Shown here: one piece after another, positions 44,150 to 56,381 of the stretch
Numbering within the stretch: the stretch's first letter is position 1
How the letters are laid out: the number at the start of each line of letters is the position of its first letter
The notes under the pieces: generated by a model
The model's input: the letters and a program-made list of their open reading frames with translations, nothing else
The model's database searches: none
What the model was told of the DNA's origin: nothing
Source of the DNA: Norana najaformis
Taxonomy: Eukaryota > Annelida > Clitellata > Crassiclitellata > Hormogastridae
Length of the DNA stretch: 64,000 nucleotides
Reading direction: 5' to 3'
Assembly (NCBI GenBank): GCA_964023275.1
Contig: OZ029913.1
Span: 42,408,757-42,472,756, forward strand
Position numbers and translations under genes: made by a program

Positions 44150-45660
44150 CAGCCTGGATTCCCCCACCAGTAAGTCCACCTCATGTGTTTGTCTTTCACC
44201 TCTGCTTCCGAGGTTCAAATCTCGGTGCATCAACGTGAAACTGAAAAGTTGTGTGAAGGCTTCCGGTTGTTGGATTGTTGTGTTATCGTTTCAGGCGAAT
44301 TACCGTTCAACATGAACGACCGATTAATTATATTACCTTAGTTTACCTATGTCGCCTTACGTTACCTTGCCTACTGCACTTTGCCCTAACCTACCATAGT
44401 TTACCTTACTTACATTACCTTTTCGTATTTTACCTTAACTTTTTTTAGTTTGCCTTACCTTACCTTTCTTGCCTCATATTTTGCCGTGCCTTACATCCTC
44501 TTACCTGACTACCGCACAACCACCAGTAACTACTTAAGTTCTCTAATCGATCCACATCCCACACTGCATCCAACTCCGAAACGATCAGCCATCTGAACTG
44601 CGCAAATTTCCCCTTCATCCATCTTTCACCCACCATAATCTGACTCAAACCTCTCTGCTAATCACTCCTCAGGCTTTCCAGTCAAAACGAAGTATCGCGT
44701 CTCCAAGAAATCTTACCCTGATCCATCCAACCCGTCTCCTTCCCATTTATGTCAACCTAAGCACAACCCGCTGTAACAGCTCCTCTTTCTCTTTTTCTCT
44801 CTGGTCTCCTGGCAACGGGATAATGGTCTTCAAACAGATGTTGGACTGTTGGAAAATCGCTTTGACTTCACGCAGCGTTCATAAATAAGCTGGTGCCCTG
44901 CATTTAGCTTTTAAGTAGCGCTTTAAAAATTTCCGGGTTTAAGATTATGACTGTATCCGCGCCTCATATCACCTCACCTTAAATCATCACCTGACCTGAC
45001 TTGACCTGATCCCACCTTGAATTGCCTTGCCTTTTCTTAGGTACTTCATCTTACGCTTTTTGCTTACTCTTTGCTGTGCTTGTACGTATGTTCCTCGTAA
45101 GTCACCATAGGAGGTTAAAGAGATGTCTTGTTTTCGAATATGTTTGGTCGTTTTTGCACCTCACCTAAAGATCCTCCGGGATTTTTCACCGGAACAAAGC
45201 TTCTGATGAGTTTCTGTGCCGACATGTTACAATCAAGCATGTTACCTTTATCTTGTACTTCTAACTGTTCTACCTAATTATGTATTTTCATTTTAGACCC
45301 TTTATTGCGCATCACATAATTAAAATTAAAATTTTCTATTTTACTGATTTTGTAGTGCTAACTGATGGAAGCCAATATCGCATCCAGATTTGAAAGAAGG
45401 GGGCTAAAGATATTTGGATCTGCAATGTATTGTATTTGAACATTTATATTTCAACATTTGTAGTCGAACATTTGTATAAGAACACTTGTAAAGCGCCTTT
45501 CACGAACCTATCAGAAGCGATAAAAAATTCGACAGCATTGTCAGTCGGTTGAGTTAGTATAAGAGGGACCTATGACAGTTGGCGCCCCTCTGAATCAGCC
45601 ACTGAAAGCTTTTATGTTATAGCAAGAAAGCTTTTTTTGTCTAAAATGTGTTGATTTTGA
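44150..45660. other. Downstream of galectin; TTACC-rich stretch
   Basis: Probable 3' UTR at the start. Bases 44330-44500 and 44960-45060 are decayed CCTTA/TTACC repeats. No clear AATAAA near the stop codon and no further gene recognised. Confidence 0.4.
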
Positions 45661-45664
45661 TCAA

Positions 45665-45955
45665 GTTCGTTTACCACTGCTTGTTCTCTTTATATAAATG
45701 TATAGGTTTTATAAAGCGACCGTATGGCCTCGACCCTGCTCATTTTGCAATGAATTTATCGGGTGAGATCCTTCATCACCGCTGCCCATTTGAACGGGCG
45801 CCACGCCACTTAAGATCCCCGTCCACGGACCATACTAGCCCGAGATTTAAATCTCTGAAATAAGCCATGACCGGGACGCGAAGCTGGGACTCTCACGCAC
45901 AAAGGCTCCTTGGCGTACGCACTTACCGTTGTAGCTAACTAGGCAAGTACTTGCC
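45665..45955 (-). repeat. Decayed tRNA-like SINE (copy 2 of 2)
   Basis: The minus strand begins with TAGCTACAACGGTAAG (A-box-like), then AGCTTCGCGTCCC (degenerate B box) about 45 bases later. A body follows that aligns with 1050-1235 (GGATCTCAC, GAGGCCATACGG, TACATTTAT). Confidence 0.55.
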
Positions 45956-46039
45956 CATTGCTTTCCACACACCCGGTGGTATATCATAATCATTGTCGTT
46001 TTGAGCTCAGTATTGCGCTGCTTAGTCAGCAAGGTTTAA

Positions 46040-47790
46040 CCCATTAGTGCCTAGCGTCCCCATTTTGGGGACGTCTGTATGGAAAGAGTTATTTTTCTAT
46101 AAAACAACCTTGAATGTAACCAAGTGTTTCTACCGACAGTCTACTGAATTACCTTTCATCTAGGCTATAAATGGGCAGATAATTATTTGTTTGTTCGTCA
46201 TCAGAGAGCTTTGTTGTGACGATCATGGTTAATCTAGGTTTTCAGTAAAATTATACATATAGTCTTGAATTATCCTTCAATGACACATTACAATAAAAAT
46301 GTGAGTATAAACCTATGTTATTTTGTCTCTTAGCTATCTGTATCTATTTTTGTAGTGTTGAGTGATGCTTAGTTAATTTTTTATTTTACTGGAATAGACC
46401 GTTCCCATTTTGGGACAACTTCTGAACAGTAATTTGCTCCACTGCATCGCTGGTGTCTCTACTGGGAGGCAGCAGAAGATGTAAAGAACTCAGCGGGCAG
46501 TTGTGCAGTGAGAGGAAACAGACTTGACGAACTAATGATATGTCTGCACGTTGCGGACAATGAACACTTGCCACCAAATGACAGAATGGCCACAGTTCAG
46601 CTGGTATTAAACGCTATGAATCGACGATTCCTGGTGGAATTTTCGCGGTCCCAAACACAGTTGTCAAATGAGGAATCAGTGGTATCATACTATGGCAGAC
46701 ACAGTGCAAAACAATTTATTTGTTTCAAACAGATACGATTTGGCTTCAAGGTATAGCGCATCAACATGACACTTGGATATTGAATTCAGATGGATCCATA
46801 TCAAGGAGCTGTAGTGACCGACAGCCAGCTTGGTCTTGCGGGCTCTGCCGTTGTCAAGCTTGCAGACTGTCTGCCTCTAGCTGATGACAAATACACACTG
46901 TATTTTGACAATTTTTCCACCGGCCTGAATCTGCTTGACTTTTTGAGCACCAAGAACATCCAAGCAACCGTAACAGTTTGAGCCAATCCGTGGACAAGAA
47001 TCACAAGATCAAGAAATCAGATAGGGTCGCCTTTGACTACAGACTAGATACAACATCTGGAGTAATGGTGACGCACTGGCACGACAACAGTGTGGTTACA
47101 CTTGCTTCCAGTTGTCATGGCATCGAGCCACTGGACACGACTAAGAGGTGGTCACGATCCGAAAGAAAGTTTGTGGATATCGCCATGCAATATGTTATCG
47201 ACCGCTTCAACAGACATATGGGCGGAGATGATAAGATGGCACATACCACATATCTGTCAGATCCAGAACTGGTGGTGGGCTATCTTTGATTATCTATTGG
47301 ATGTGCAATCCAAAATGCTTTGTTTCTGTGCCGACACACCGCTGCAGCTACACACTGAGCGGTTGACAACTTTTGTCGCAACATATGAACTGTGTACTAC
47401 AAGCAGTACAGTGGTGAACGTGCAGATATTGGCCATACTCTTGGTCTACCAAAACCTAATGAAAATCGAATGCCACCAGATATTCGCACTGATAAAATAG
47501 ATCAGTTCTTGGAGTCCAATGGAACGCAACGTCGTTGTGGTGTCTGCGGTTCAAAGCAAGGCACATTTGCTGCAAATGTGACATCGGATTACACCAGGAT
47601 TGTTTCACTATCTTCCACCTGTAGGCGAGAACTGCTACAAAACTGCTATTTCTACTGCTGTTTTTACAATTTTTTGGCATTTGTGGCTAGCGTCCCCAAA
47701 ACGGGGACGGAAAATAAAAATTGCCAAAAAATTGTAAAAACAAATTTTGAGCTGAATAGTGCTTGGAACTGATTTTCATTAGTTAGGAAT
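46040..47790 (+). mobile_element. piggyBac-type element relic (copy 2)
   Basis: Starts right after TTAA (46036-46039) with CCCATTAGTGCCTAG, then the palindrome CGTCCCCATTTTGGGGACG. A similar one (CGTCCCCAAAACGGGGACG) recurs near 47692. The transposase is broken but recognisable: YQGAVVTDSQLGLAGSAVVK, YTLYFDNFSTGLNLLDFL (second catalytic Asp region), VMVTHWHDNSVVTLASS, KRWSRSERKF, NRHMGGDD and the C-terminal finger RRCGVCGSKQGTFAANV. The first part of the protein is damaged and the right terminal repeat with TTAA was not found. It is a different family from copy 1. Confidence 0.8.
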
Positions 47791-47814
47791 AATGTTATTT
47801 TTGCACTTTCATGA

Positions 47815-48060
47815 AAAAACAAAAAATCAAAAAGGCTGCCGCGCGTCAGATGCCTGATGCGGAGGGTGGTGCGATCGGTTTGGGGCGCCCTGAGGGCTGG
47901 GAGGCTGACATCTGCAGTGATTCTTGCCGACGCGCATTTTATCACGTGGGTGCTAGCGGGGCCTGTGTTGCGATGAGTCAGCGGGATTTTTAAAACCAGC
48001 GATCGCACGATACCAGGAGGCTGGTCTAAACCCGTCTGAACTGGTCTGCTGTCTTGGTGG
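47815..48060 (+). repeat. Unclassified repeat R1, copy 2
   Basis: Aligns with the minus strand of 6945-7115 and, at its right end, with 9158-9235. GC-rich; no ends with inverted repeats recognised. Confidence 0.5.
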
Positions 48061-49454
48061 GAAAAGGCTTATATAATTATATCATAATCGTTGTCATTTT
48101 CATAATCAACCGTACAAACAACCTTCATTCTCATCATCACCGCAGGAGCCGTACATATACTACTGCGGCCGCCAGAGGCGCTGGCATCACACGGAGAGAG
48201 ACGGTAGGGAAGGATTGAGAAAGATGGCGACATTCTAGGGTGATTTAGGAGGAGCAGACGAGGATGCTCGAGGAGAAAGAACTGAAGAGTTTGGCCAAAT
48301 TATACGAGGAAGAGGAGGAGAAGGAGGAGTAGGATTAGGAGGAGGAGGAGAAGTGACGTTGGATGAGCAGAAAGCAAGATGAGTCTTTTGACGGATTGCA
48401 TGTCAGCGTGATCCAACACGAACCTACGACCGGCAACGTGTGAGGCATATGGCCAGCCGTTACAGAGAAAGCGGCCGAGATATTTAATTCAAATCATTCG
48501 CATTATCGTTTTGGCATGATCCGTATGTAAGTCAGTCGCTGATTATGTCATTCGTTCATTCTTTCGTTCATTCTTTCAACCGACCGAATGCACGCCTAGT
48601 CAGCCAGCAGTCAGCATTCATTTGTCGTTCGATCGTTCATGGGTTCAGTCGGTCAGTCGGTCAGCCAGTCAGTCAGTAAGGCATATATTTCTGTATATGT
48701 GACCAGGTCATTGCTTGTGAGCAAAATCGAACAAATTTATATAATTAAATCGAAATTGTGATTTATACGGAATAATTAATCGCTTGGGGTCAATAGTGCC
48801 CTGAAATATTGTGACAATGCAGAGCATTGTCACAAATTTGCTATGTATATAGGCCCTAGGTCTATTTCACGTGTTATGCATGTGCACGCGTTTGTGCGTC
48901 CGTGGTTGCGTGTGAAAAGGTCTGTAATTATAATTGGCATATGGACCACGAGTAGACTGCCTGTACATTGTTTAATTGTACAGACGTCTTTGAGTAACGT
49001 ATGGTAATCCACCTATTATCAAGTACCTCTTTAGTAGGCCTACACAAGCGTGTGGGGATGATGAACAATTCAGGCACAATTGCCCACATAACAACAATCC
49101 AAGAGCTGGACAACCGCTTGTCATCACCAGCTTTGAGGCTAAGGAGCTGAGACCCCATCAACATATAGGCTCCCAAACGTACCATCCTCATTTCTACAGA
49201 TAAGGGTTCACTGATTAAATCTTGAAAAATAATTAATGAAAATTGGCACAGTCATCACTCTGAAATTCTCAGATGTGCCCCTAAAGTAGGCCTACCCCAA
49301 ATCGCTAGCCATTGCAATCAAACTATATTACGGCCCAAACAATCTAGTTATCCTGCTCGCAATAATTAATAAGGTAACGGCTGTAGGCCAAAATAGGCGC
49401 ATTTGTCATTAGGTTGCCCCTACAAATTGCTTAAGAAATGTGTGTTCGCTTTTA
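48061..49454. other. Non-coding with simple repeats
   Basis: GGA-rich repeat at 48285-48355 and GTCA/GTCG runs at 48640-48690; otherwise AT-rich. No gene recognised. Confidence 0.5.
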
Positions 49455-50084
49455 GGACAATAACCCCGGTAAATAACCCCCAATGCAAAAAACCCGCTAT
49501 GCTCATATATTAATTATAGAAATATGCAAATAATGTATAATAATTATACAGTATTTTCCATAAACCATGTCTATTATATAGTAGTTGACCTCTATTTTCC
49601 ATAAACCATTTCTATTGTATAGTAGTTGACCTCTTTCATGTTGTATGGTAATACTTTCATGTTTACTCTGTGCCCAGTTGTTTAATAATTGTCTAATAGT
49701 TCTTGATGTATGATAAGGTTTTCATGTCTACTCTCTGCCCAATTGTCTAATAACACTGTGTAACAAATTTTAACTTTCGGTTTGCTCCTGGAGAGTTAGT
49801 GTTATTTCCTAATGGGTTATTTCTCAAAAGTATAGAAAATGGCTGACATTCCGCATAGACTTTGTTTTTGTGACCACGACAGTGATATTCTGAAATTTAC
49901 CTATTTTGCAGAACATTCAAGATGAATTAAGTGCTGAGTAAACTTGAAGTAACTGCTAGAACTTTCTAGAACGTCTGAGAACCTTCTGGAACTTTCCAGA
50001 AATATAAATAGCAGTATAAATACAGAGGCCTTGAGCCCACCAGTTCAGTTTACTTGTAGCTGCTTAAGTGGATACATATCTGAG

Positions 50085-50321
50085 ATGGCTCAAGAGGTCG
50101 CAAGCATCCGGCAGACGAATTTTGCTATGACTGCGGCCAATTTATCACGTATCTGAGCTTCCCGTACCCATTCCTTAGGAGAGAAGGCAGCCGTCTTCAG
50201 AAGAGAGCAGTAGGTCAGAGAGCGAGGAAGACTTTGGAGATCCAGACTACAATTTCCGAGCTAGGAGAGAAACCCATTCTTTTCCAACAGACTTGATCTG
50301 AGAGATCTTGGTCTCAACAAG
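50085..50321 (+). pseudogene. Transposase candidate, N-terminal part
   Basis: ATG at 50085 opens MAQEVASIRQTNF. In a neighbouring frame TNFCYDCGQFITYLS follows, like the N-terminal CYVCGE-type zinc ribbon of a large family of uncharacterised proteins in arthropods and cnidarians. Most of the N-terminal domain is then missing. REEDFGDPDYNFRARRETHS and LRDLGLN-like residues lead up to the LTR insertion. On its far side DLSKLNGELL-like residues continue the same region. At least three breaks. Confidence 0.55.
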
Positions 50322-50508
50322 TGTAGTGTATGCAGGTTCTAGCAGAATGCTTGACATTCATTGGCCAGCCAGGGTTGGCCCGCCAGAGGGCACAAGTGAC
50401 ACACATATATATATACATAGCCAACGCCGTAGGCCAGGGAGTCAGAAATAAGCTAGCGAATACATTGTATATGTACGGTTGATAAATAAAAGGAAAATAC
50501 ACAATAAA

Positions 50509-51290
50509 TGGCGACGAGGATTAACATGACGGCATCCATCGGTAGAATCGACCCCTTTGACGACAAGTTGGAGGATTGGGCGACTTATGTGGAACGCGTC
50601 GAACAGTACTTTATCACGAATAACATCGAAGAAGAGAAGCGGGTGCCAGCACTGCTCAGTCTCATTGGCGGGAAGACGTATAGCCTCCTTCGTAGTCTAA
50701 GGGCCTCAGCCAAGCCGACAACCAAAACATTCGACGAAATCGTGCAGATCTTACAACGACACCTATCACCCAAACCACTGGTTATCGCCGAAAGGTTCCG
50801 TTTCCACAAACGTGATCAACGAGAGGGCGAATCGATTAACGCCTTCATCATCGAGATTCGTAAACTGGCGGAGCACTGCGAGTTCGGCGACACCCTGGAT
50901 GCGACGCTACGGGACCGCTTGGTTTGCGGCCTTCGACAAGAAGCCATCCAAAAACGCCTCCTGACCGAAGATGGCCTAACGTTTAAACGGGCCGTCGACA
51001 TCGCGATAGCTATGGAAACGGCGGCTAGAGGCGCAACAGAGCTACAGAGTCTACGTCAACCGACAGATATGGAGGTACACAAAGTTACCTCAGGTAAGCC
51101 ATCATATGCCACATCAAAGTCTCCCTGTTGCTACCGGTGCGCTGATTCGGACCATGATCCGTCGAATTGCCGATTCAACAATGCGGTCTGCCACAGATGC
51201 AACAGAATCGGACACATACGCCTGGCTTGCAAGTCAGGACAAAAACCAACCCCCAATCGCATGGCGACAGACACGGGCATGAGAAAATGA
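50509..51290 (+). pseudogene. gag region of the Mag-type element
   Basis: Gag-like region: capsid part FDDKLEDWATYVERVEQYF and FHKRDQREGESINAFI, then two CCHC knuckles (CYRCADSDHDPSNC, CHRCNRIGHIRLAC), as in the Mag clade. Fossil. Confidence 0.85.
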
Positions 51291-51347
51291 GAACGACCGA
51301 GGTACGTTCATGCACTAAGCAGCGATGATGCCACATCCGTTGGTTCG

Positions 51348-53720
51348 ATGGACGTAGTCGACAACTTCCACGTCAAAACAAAGGGCCGAGACAAAATATG
51401 GCTATCAGTACAGGTGAATGGCAAGCCGTTGCAAATGGAACTAGACACAGGATCAGAGGTTTCTATTATCACAAGAGAGGACCACCAAAGGTTGTTTCAC
51501 AATGTTCCCTTAAGACGGACAGACATTTTATTCCGTACGTATACAGGAAAGCGCATAAAGCCAGAAGGATATATGGAAGTTGCAGTTGATTACAATGGGC
51601 AACAGCATAAACTACCGCTCTACGTGGTCAAAAGGGCGGACCACCGCTTTTTGGACGGGACTGGCTCCAAAACATCAAACTCGACTGGCAAAACATCCAT
51701 TACTTCACATCGACGGGGACAGACCTAGACAGGGAGTTCTGTCAAAGGTCGACCAGAGCGACTGGGCTACAAGTCCCAGTGGTCAAAAGCGACCACGCGG
51801 TAAGCATTTTAGGTGATTTCAAGACAACGTTGAACCCGGTCTTGAGAGTGGATACGTACCCCTTGCCCCGCATTGAGGGCATTTTTGCGTCGCTAGCGGT
51901 AGGCCAGAAATTTAGTAAGACTGACCTCCGACAAGAATACTTACAGATGATAGTCCAAGAAGATTGCAGGAAATACCTGACAATAAACACACACCGTGGC
52001 TTGTACCGCTATAACAGGCTAGTATTCGGAGTAGCCTCAGCCCCAGCAATCTGGCAACGTTCGATTGAGCAAGTCCTCCAAGTAATTCCCAATGTACAAT
52101 CTATCTTGGACGACATGATTGTAACGGGAAGGAATGACGAGGAACACCTCGATACATTACAGAAAGTACTGGAACGCTTAGAGAAATACGGACTACGAGC
52201 AAATCTAAAGAAATTTGCCTTCTTCCAGGAAAGAATCGTGTTCTGCGGGAATGAGATCGACCGTAACGGGCTGCACAAAACCAAAGATAAATTTGATGCA
52301 ATACTAGCGGCACCCAGACCAGGCAACTAAAGTCAACTTCGCCCTTTCAACGGCTTAGTCAACTATTATGCCAGGTTCCTGCCAAATCTATCTACATTTA
52401 TGCGGTCACTCAATAGACTATTGGAGAAAAGGTGCAATGGATATGGTCTAATGATTGTGAGGAAGCCTTCACGACGGGTAAACAGCTGGTTGTATCCGAC
52501 AGGGTACTAGTACATTACGACCCTACCGATCAGGCTGGCTTGCGATGCTAACCCATATGGACTGGGGGCGGTGTTATCACACGTCACCGCAGACGGCATG
52601 GAAAGACCCATAGCTTTCGTGTCCCAATCGCTAACGCCAACAGAGCGCAAGTACGCATAATTTTATAAGGAGGCCCTGGGCTTGTTTTGGGTTGCGAAGA
52701 AATTCTTCTCATATGTTTACGGTCAACATTTTACGTCAGTCACTGACCTTCAGCCACTGGTCTCAATATTCCACCCGAGTAAATCATTCCCAGCGATGAC
52801 AGCCGCACGCCTACAGAGATATGCCATGCTTCTCTCAGGCCTCGACTATACTATCGAATTTCGTGAATCACACAAGCACAGCAACGCTGATGCCCTCTCA
52901 CGGCTCCCGTTAACGACAACGGATGCAGGCGAACCGGACGCAGCCGACATTTTTGCCATAAGCCAAATCGAAACACTGCCCGTGACCCATGCCACGATCA
53001 GCCGAGCTACACAACGTGACCCACTCTTAGCACGGGTGTATCAAGCTAACCAAAGTCGGCTGGGGCGCATACTCAAAACCGCCAGAATTAGCGCCCTTCT
53101 ACAACCGACGCAGCGAACTAGCGATACACCAAGGATGCTTAATGGGGGGCGGGAGGGTGATCATTCCACAGAAGCTACGCGAGCGAATACTTGAACAGCT
53201 GCATGAAGCACACAGCGCAGTGGTGAAAATGAAAAGCCTAGCCCGTAGTTACGTATGGTGGCCCGGAATAGACGCTCAAGTAGAGAACATAACTAAAGCT
53301 TGCCCAGGACGTGCTTATGCACAAAAAGAACCAGCGAAAGCACCATTACACACTTGGGAATACCCAAGCAAGCCATGGCAGAGAGTTCATATAGACTACT
53401 GTGGGCCCTTATGGGGCTATATGTTCCTTGTAATGGTCGACGCACACTCGAAATGGCCTGAGGTAGTGTGTACAAAATCAACAACATCAGAAAGAACTAT
53501 CGAAATCCTACGAGAGATTTTTAGTAGAACTGGGATATGCGAACAAATCGTTAGCGACAATGCCCCACAGTTCACTTCAGACGAATTTCGAACATTCGTC
53601 ACCCAAAATGGAATCCTTCACACCAAATCAGCACCGTATCATCCGAAAACGAACGGCCTGGCCGAACGCTTCGTACAATCCCTAAAACATGCGCTAATAG
53701 CCGCACAAAACAGAAGCTAG
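51348..53720 (+). pseudogene. pol region of the Mag-type element
   Basis: Protease (MELDTGSEVSIIT), RT (KTDLRQEYLQMIV, VFGVASAPAIWQ, SILDDMIVTG), RNase H part (QHFTSVTDLQPL, HSNADALSRLP) and integrase (RVHIDYCGPLWGYMFLVMVD, IVSDNAPQFTSDEF, NGLAERFVQSLKHAL), in the usual Ty3/gypsy order, in contrast to the gmr1-like elements here. Fossil, several breaks. Confidence 0.85.
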
Positions 53721-54429
53721 GTCACCCAAGAAAAAATTGACACAATTCTTAATAACATATAGGAACACGCCACATGCAACGACAAATGAAACACCGGCCT
53801 GTTCATGGGGCGGGCCTTGAGAACAAAGTTGGACTAATTGAAACCCAATCTGGACGACCGAGTGCAGCAGAAGCAGCTTCAGGCGAATTCGAAGAAGGGC
53901 AGGCGGTTATCGTACGAGATTACAGAGGTGGACAGAAATGGACTCCCGCGATAGTAAGCAAACGCATGGGGCAGTTGACATATGAAGTCTCGACGACGAC
54001 AAACACCACGACACCAATGACCTGGCCCCGACACGTCGATCAGATGCGTGCGGTTCATGCATCCAACACAGGCAGGACAACCATACCGGGCACGGCAACA
54101 CCAACAACAGACGACGAATACACTCGAGAGGCGACCCCTAGCGAAACATGAACGATGACCTGGGACCAACACATCGACCCGAGACACATTAACCACTCGA
54201 CCAACACAGGTGTCAGCCTTACTCAGCGCGGAATCACCGACAACGGCCGGCGAATGCACCTCAGAGGCGCCACCTAGCGAAGTGAGAAGATTCTCGAACA
54301 CTTCACTGCCAGGCGAAGACGAAGCGGTGACAAACACATCTGAACACTCACCAGGGAGCGGAACAACGTTGCTGGCGAGGGGAAACGATACCCAGAAAGA
54401 GACAGGAAAGCACCAGACAGACTAAACCT

Positions 54430-56196
54430 CTGAACCATATACGAACTATAAAACACTAATCGGACTGTTAGAAGTATTAGAGCTCACACAGAACTTATAC
54501 GCTTGTAGGAAGTAGGACGCTAACATACACACACATACACACACACGCACTGTAGACTGAATCTATATATGTTCTCGCTATGTTAATCAAATTTCAATTG
54601 ATTTTGTTATTGTATGAACTATGCATATAATTGACCTGGTTTGCGTATGTTAGAATAAGCGTTTGTGTTGACTAACGCGATTACTTACTTAAGATACATG
54701 GCCGGCTTAGGGCGTTAAAACTAACCAAAATAGCAAGGCCAGCATAGGCTCTAAAAATATAATAATTACGGGGAACAATGAATGGGTTTCTGAACCATTT
54801 TTACGGGGGATCAACGCGGAGGTTGATAAATTATTTTATTCGCAATCTGTCAAAGTTTGCGGGTCATTTCGAAGGAGATTTCAAATCGATGTTTCGATTG
54901 CCAGCCAATCGGGATTTTGCTTGGGGAATTTTCGGCCAATGGCGGCACGTTGCCATTGGAAGCTGCCAGCCAATAAGGAGGCGCAGAGGACGTAACTCCT
55001 TATCATCAGTAAACAAGTAGCAGACGATGCTCTCAACGAAGAACGCTGAAATCACGTATAATGTGGGTGAAAGATGCAGACGACACTTTAGGCCAACCAT
55101 TTGACGATATCGATTCGTGGCGAAAACCGTTGGAGAAGTTTAGTTCACGGCTGGATTTTGGACAGTAAGGTCCTAGTTACAATTCGGCGTGACTCCGAGA
55201 AAAAGTGATCAGTTGCGTACTTGTCTAGTCGAACTGTGTTCTCGATTAATGGGCATACAAAGGCTCATGTGTTACGGGTTCTTCACCTGTGTTGCGGTTG
55301 CGAACTGACAAAGTGTTCGTCAAGAAACTAATGTCTGGAAGTTTGGATTAATTCCATGTAATTGCTTCGAAACGGACTTAGCGGTGCGAGTTGAAAGTCT
55401 TTGACTCTACGGTGCAACCACATCTCGTCAAGGAACATTCCTTCGGACGATAACGATCGAATCGCGTAGATTCTCATCCTTGAACAGCAAGGATTTCGCT
55501 CAAAACTACCTTCTACGAAAGACTTTTATCCAATGGTCTACGAGGTACGTTGGCGTAGTGAAAGAATCGCTTAAACAGAGACATCCAGTGGTGAGTGATA
55601 ATCTTACCATACTACATCGAGACAATCTTACTGCAACTTACAGTGAAACTGTTCAGACTTTATCAGAGTCAGTACACGGGGAAAAATGGCCATCCAAGCT
55701 TGTGGGTGGGTAGTGTTAAAGATCTAGGCTTGATAAGAAGCTGGCCTTAATTAAGCATTAATTAAGTTATTGAACTTTATAATATATTGATTGATTTGCA
55801 ACAAGTGACTTTGTTCATTCTTATTCAATCAGACATTATAATACAAGATGGTAGTGGAAAACTACGAGCTATTGTAATATCATTACAATTTCCACTAGAT
55901 ATTGCATGTTGATTTAAGTCTGACCTATAAATATCATATCAGGAGACTGAACCCCAATTAACATGCATATCTACTTACAGCTTAAACTAGCTTGTAGGTA
56001 CCATGAAGTAATGTAATGTGACTGCCATCTATAGTCACTAGATCTAGACAAAGGAGCATTCAGAAAGGGGGTTACACGCACATTCATACGCTTATGCGCT
56101 TGTAGAAAGTAGGAACTCGGTACACACACACGCATACAAACACACATCATTTCGTAGGTAATAGTAGTGGGAACGCCAGATATAGAAGGGAGGAGT
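54430..56196 (+). other. 3' region of the Mag-type element with probable inner insertion
   Basis: No conserved protein. A stretch with ACGCTTGTAGGAAGTAGGA and an ACACAC run at about 54494-54545 is repeated, slightly changed, at 56091-56140. The 1.5 kb between may be another insertion or a duplication product. Its content was not recognised. Confidence 0.35.
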
Positions 56197-56381
56197 TGTA
56201 GTGTATGCAGGATCTAGCAGAATGCTTGACATTCATTGGCCTGCCAGGGTTGGCCCCCCAGAGGGCACAAGTGACACACAAATATATATAGATAGCCAAC
56301 GCCGTAGGTCAGAGAGTCAGAAATAAGCTAGCGAATACACTGTATATGTACGGTTGATAAATAAAGGGAAAATACGCAATA

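Larger units (their letters stand above)
50322..56381 (+). mobile_element. Mag-type Ty3/gypsy element
   Basis: Fossil LTR element, + strand, inside the coding region of the unnamed transposon. Short LTRs of about 185 bases (50322-50506, 56197-56381) differ at about ten positions, so it is clearly older than the gmr1-like copies. Flanks ACAAG and CCAAG suggest a worn target duplication. The primer site TGGCGACGAGGATT, at 50509, matches the 3' end of tRNA-Ser(GCT), usual for the Mag/SURL group. Parts in order: Gag with two zinc knuckles, protease, RT, RNase H, integrase. Broken, with more than five breaks. Confidence 0.85.

Noticed and set aside
46036-48110. One-sided flank duplication at piggyBac copy 2, as seen at copy 1
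   Set aside because: ATATCATAATCATTGTC (45976) resembles ATATCATAATCGTTGTC (48078), but with mismatches and not adjoining TTAA; too weak to claim.
54778-55100. Open frames of about 80 codons on both strands within the Mag-type element's 3' region
   Set aside because: No known domain; could not be assigned to envelope or any other part.
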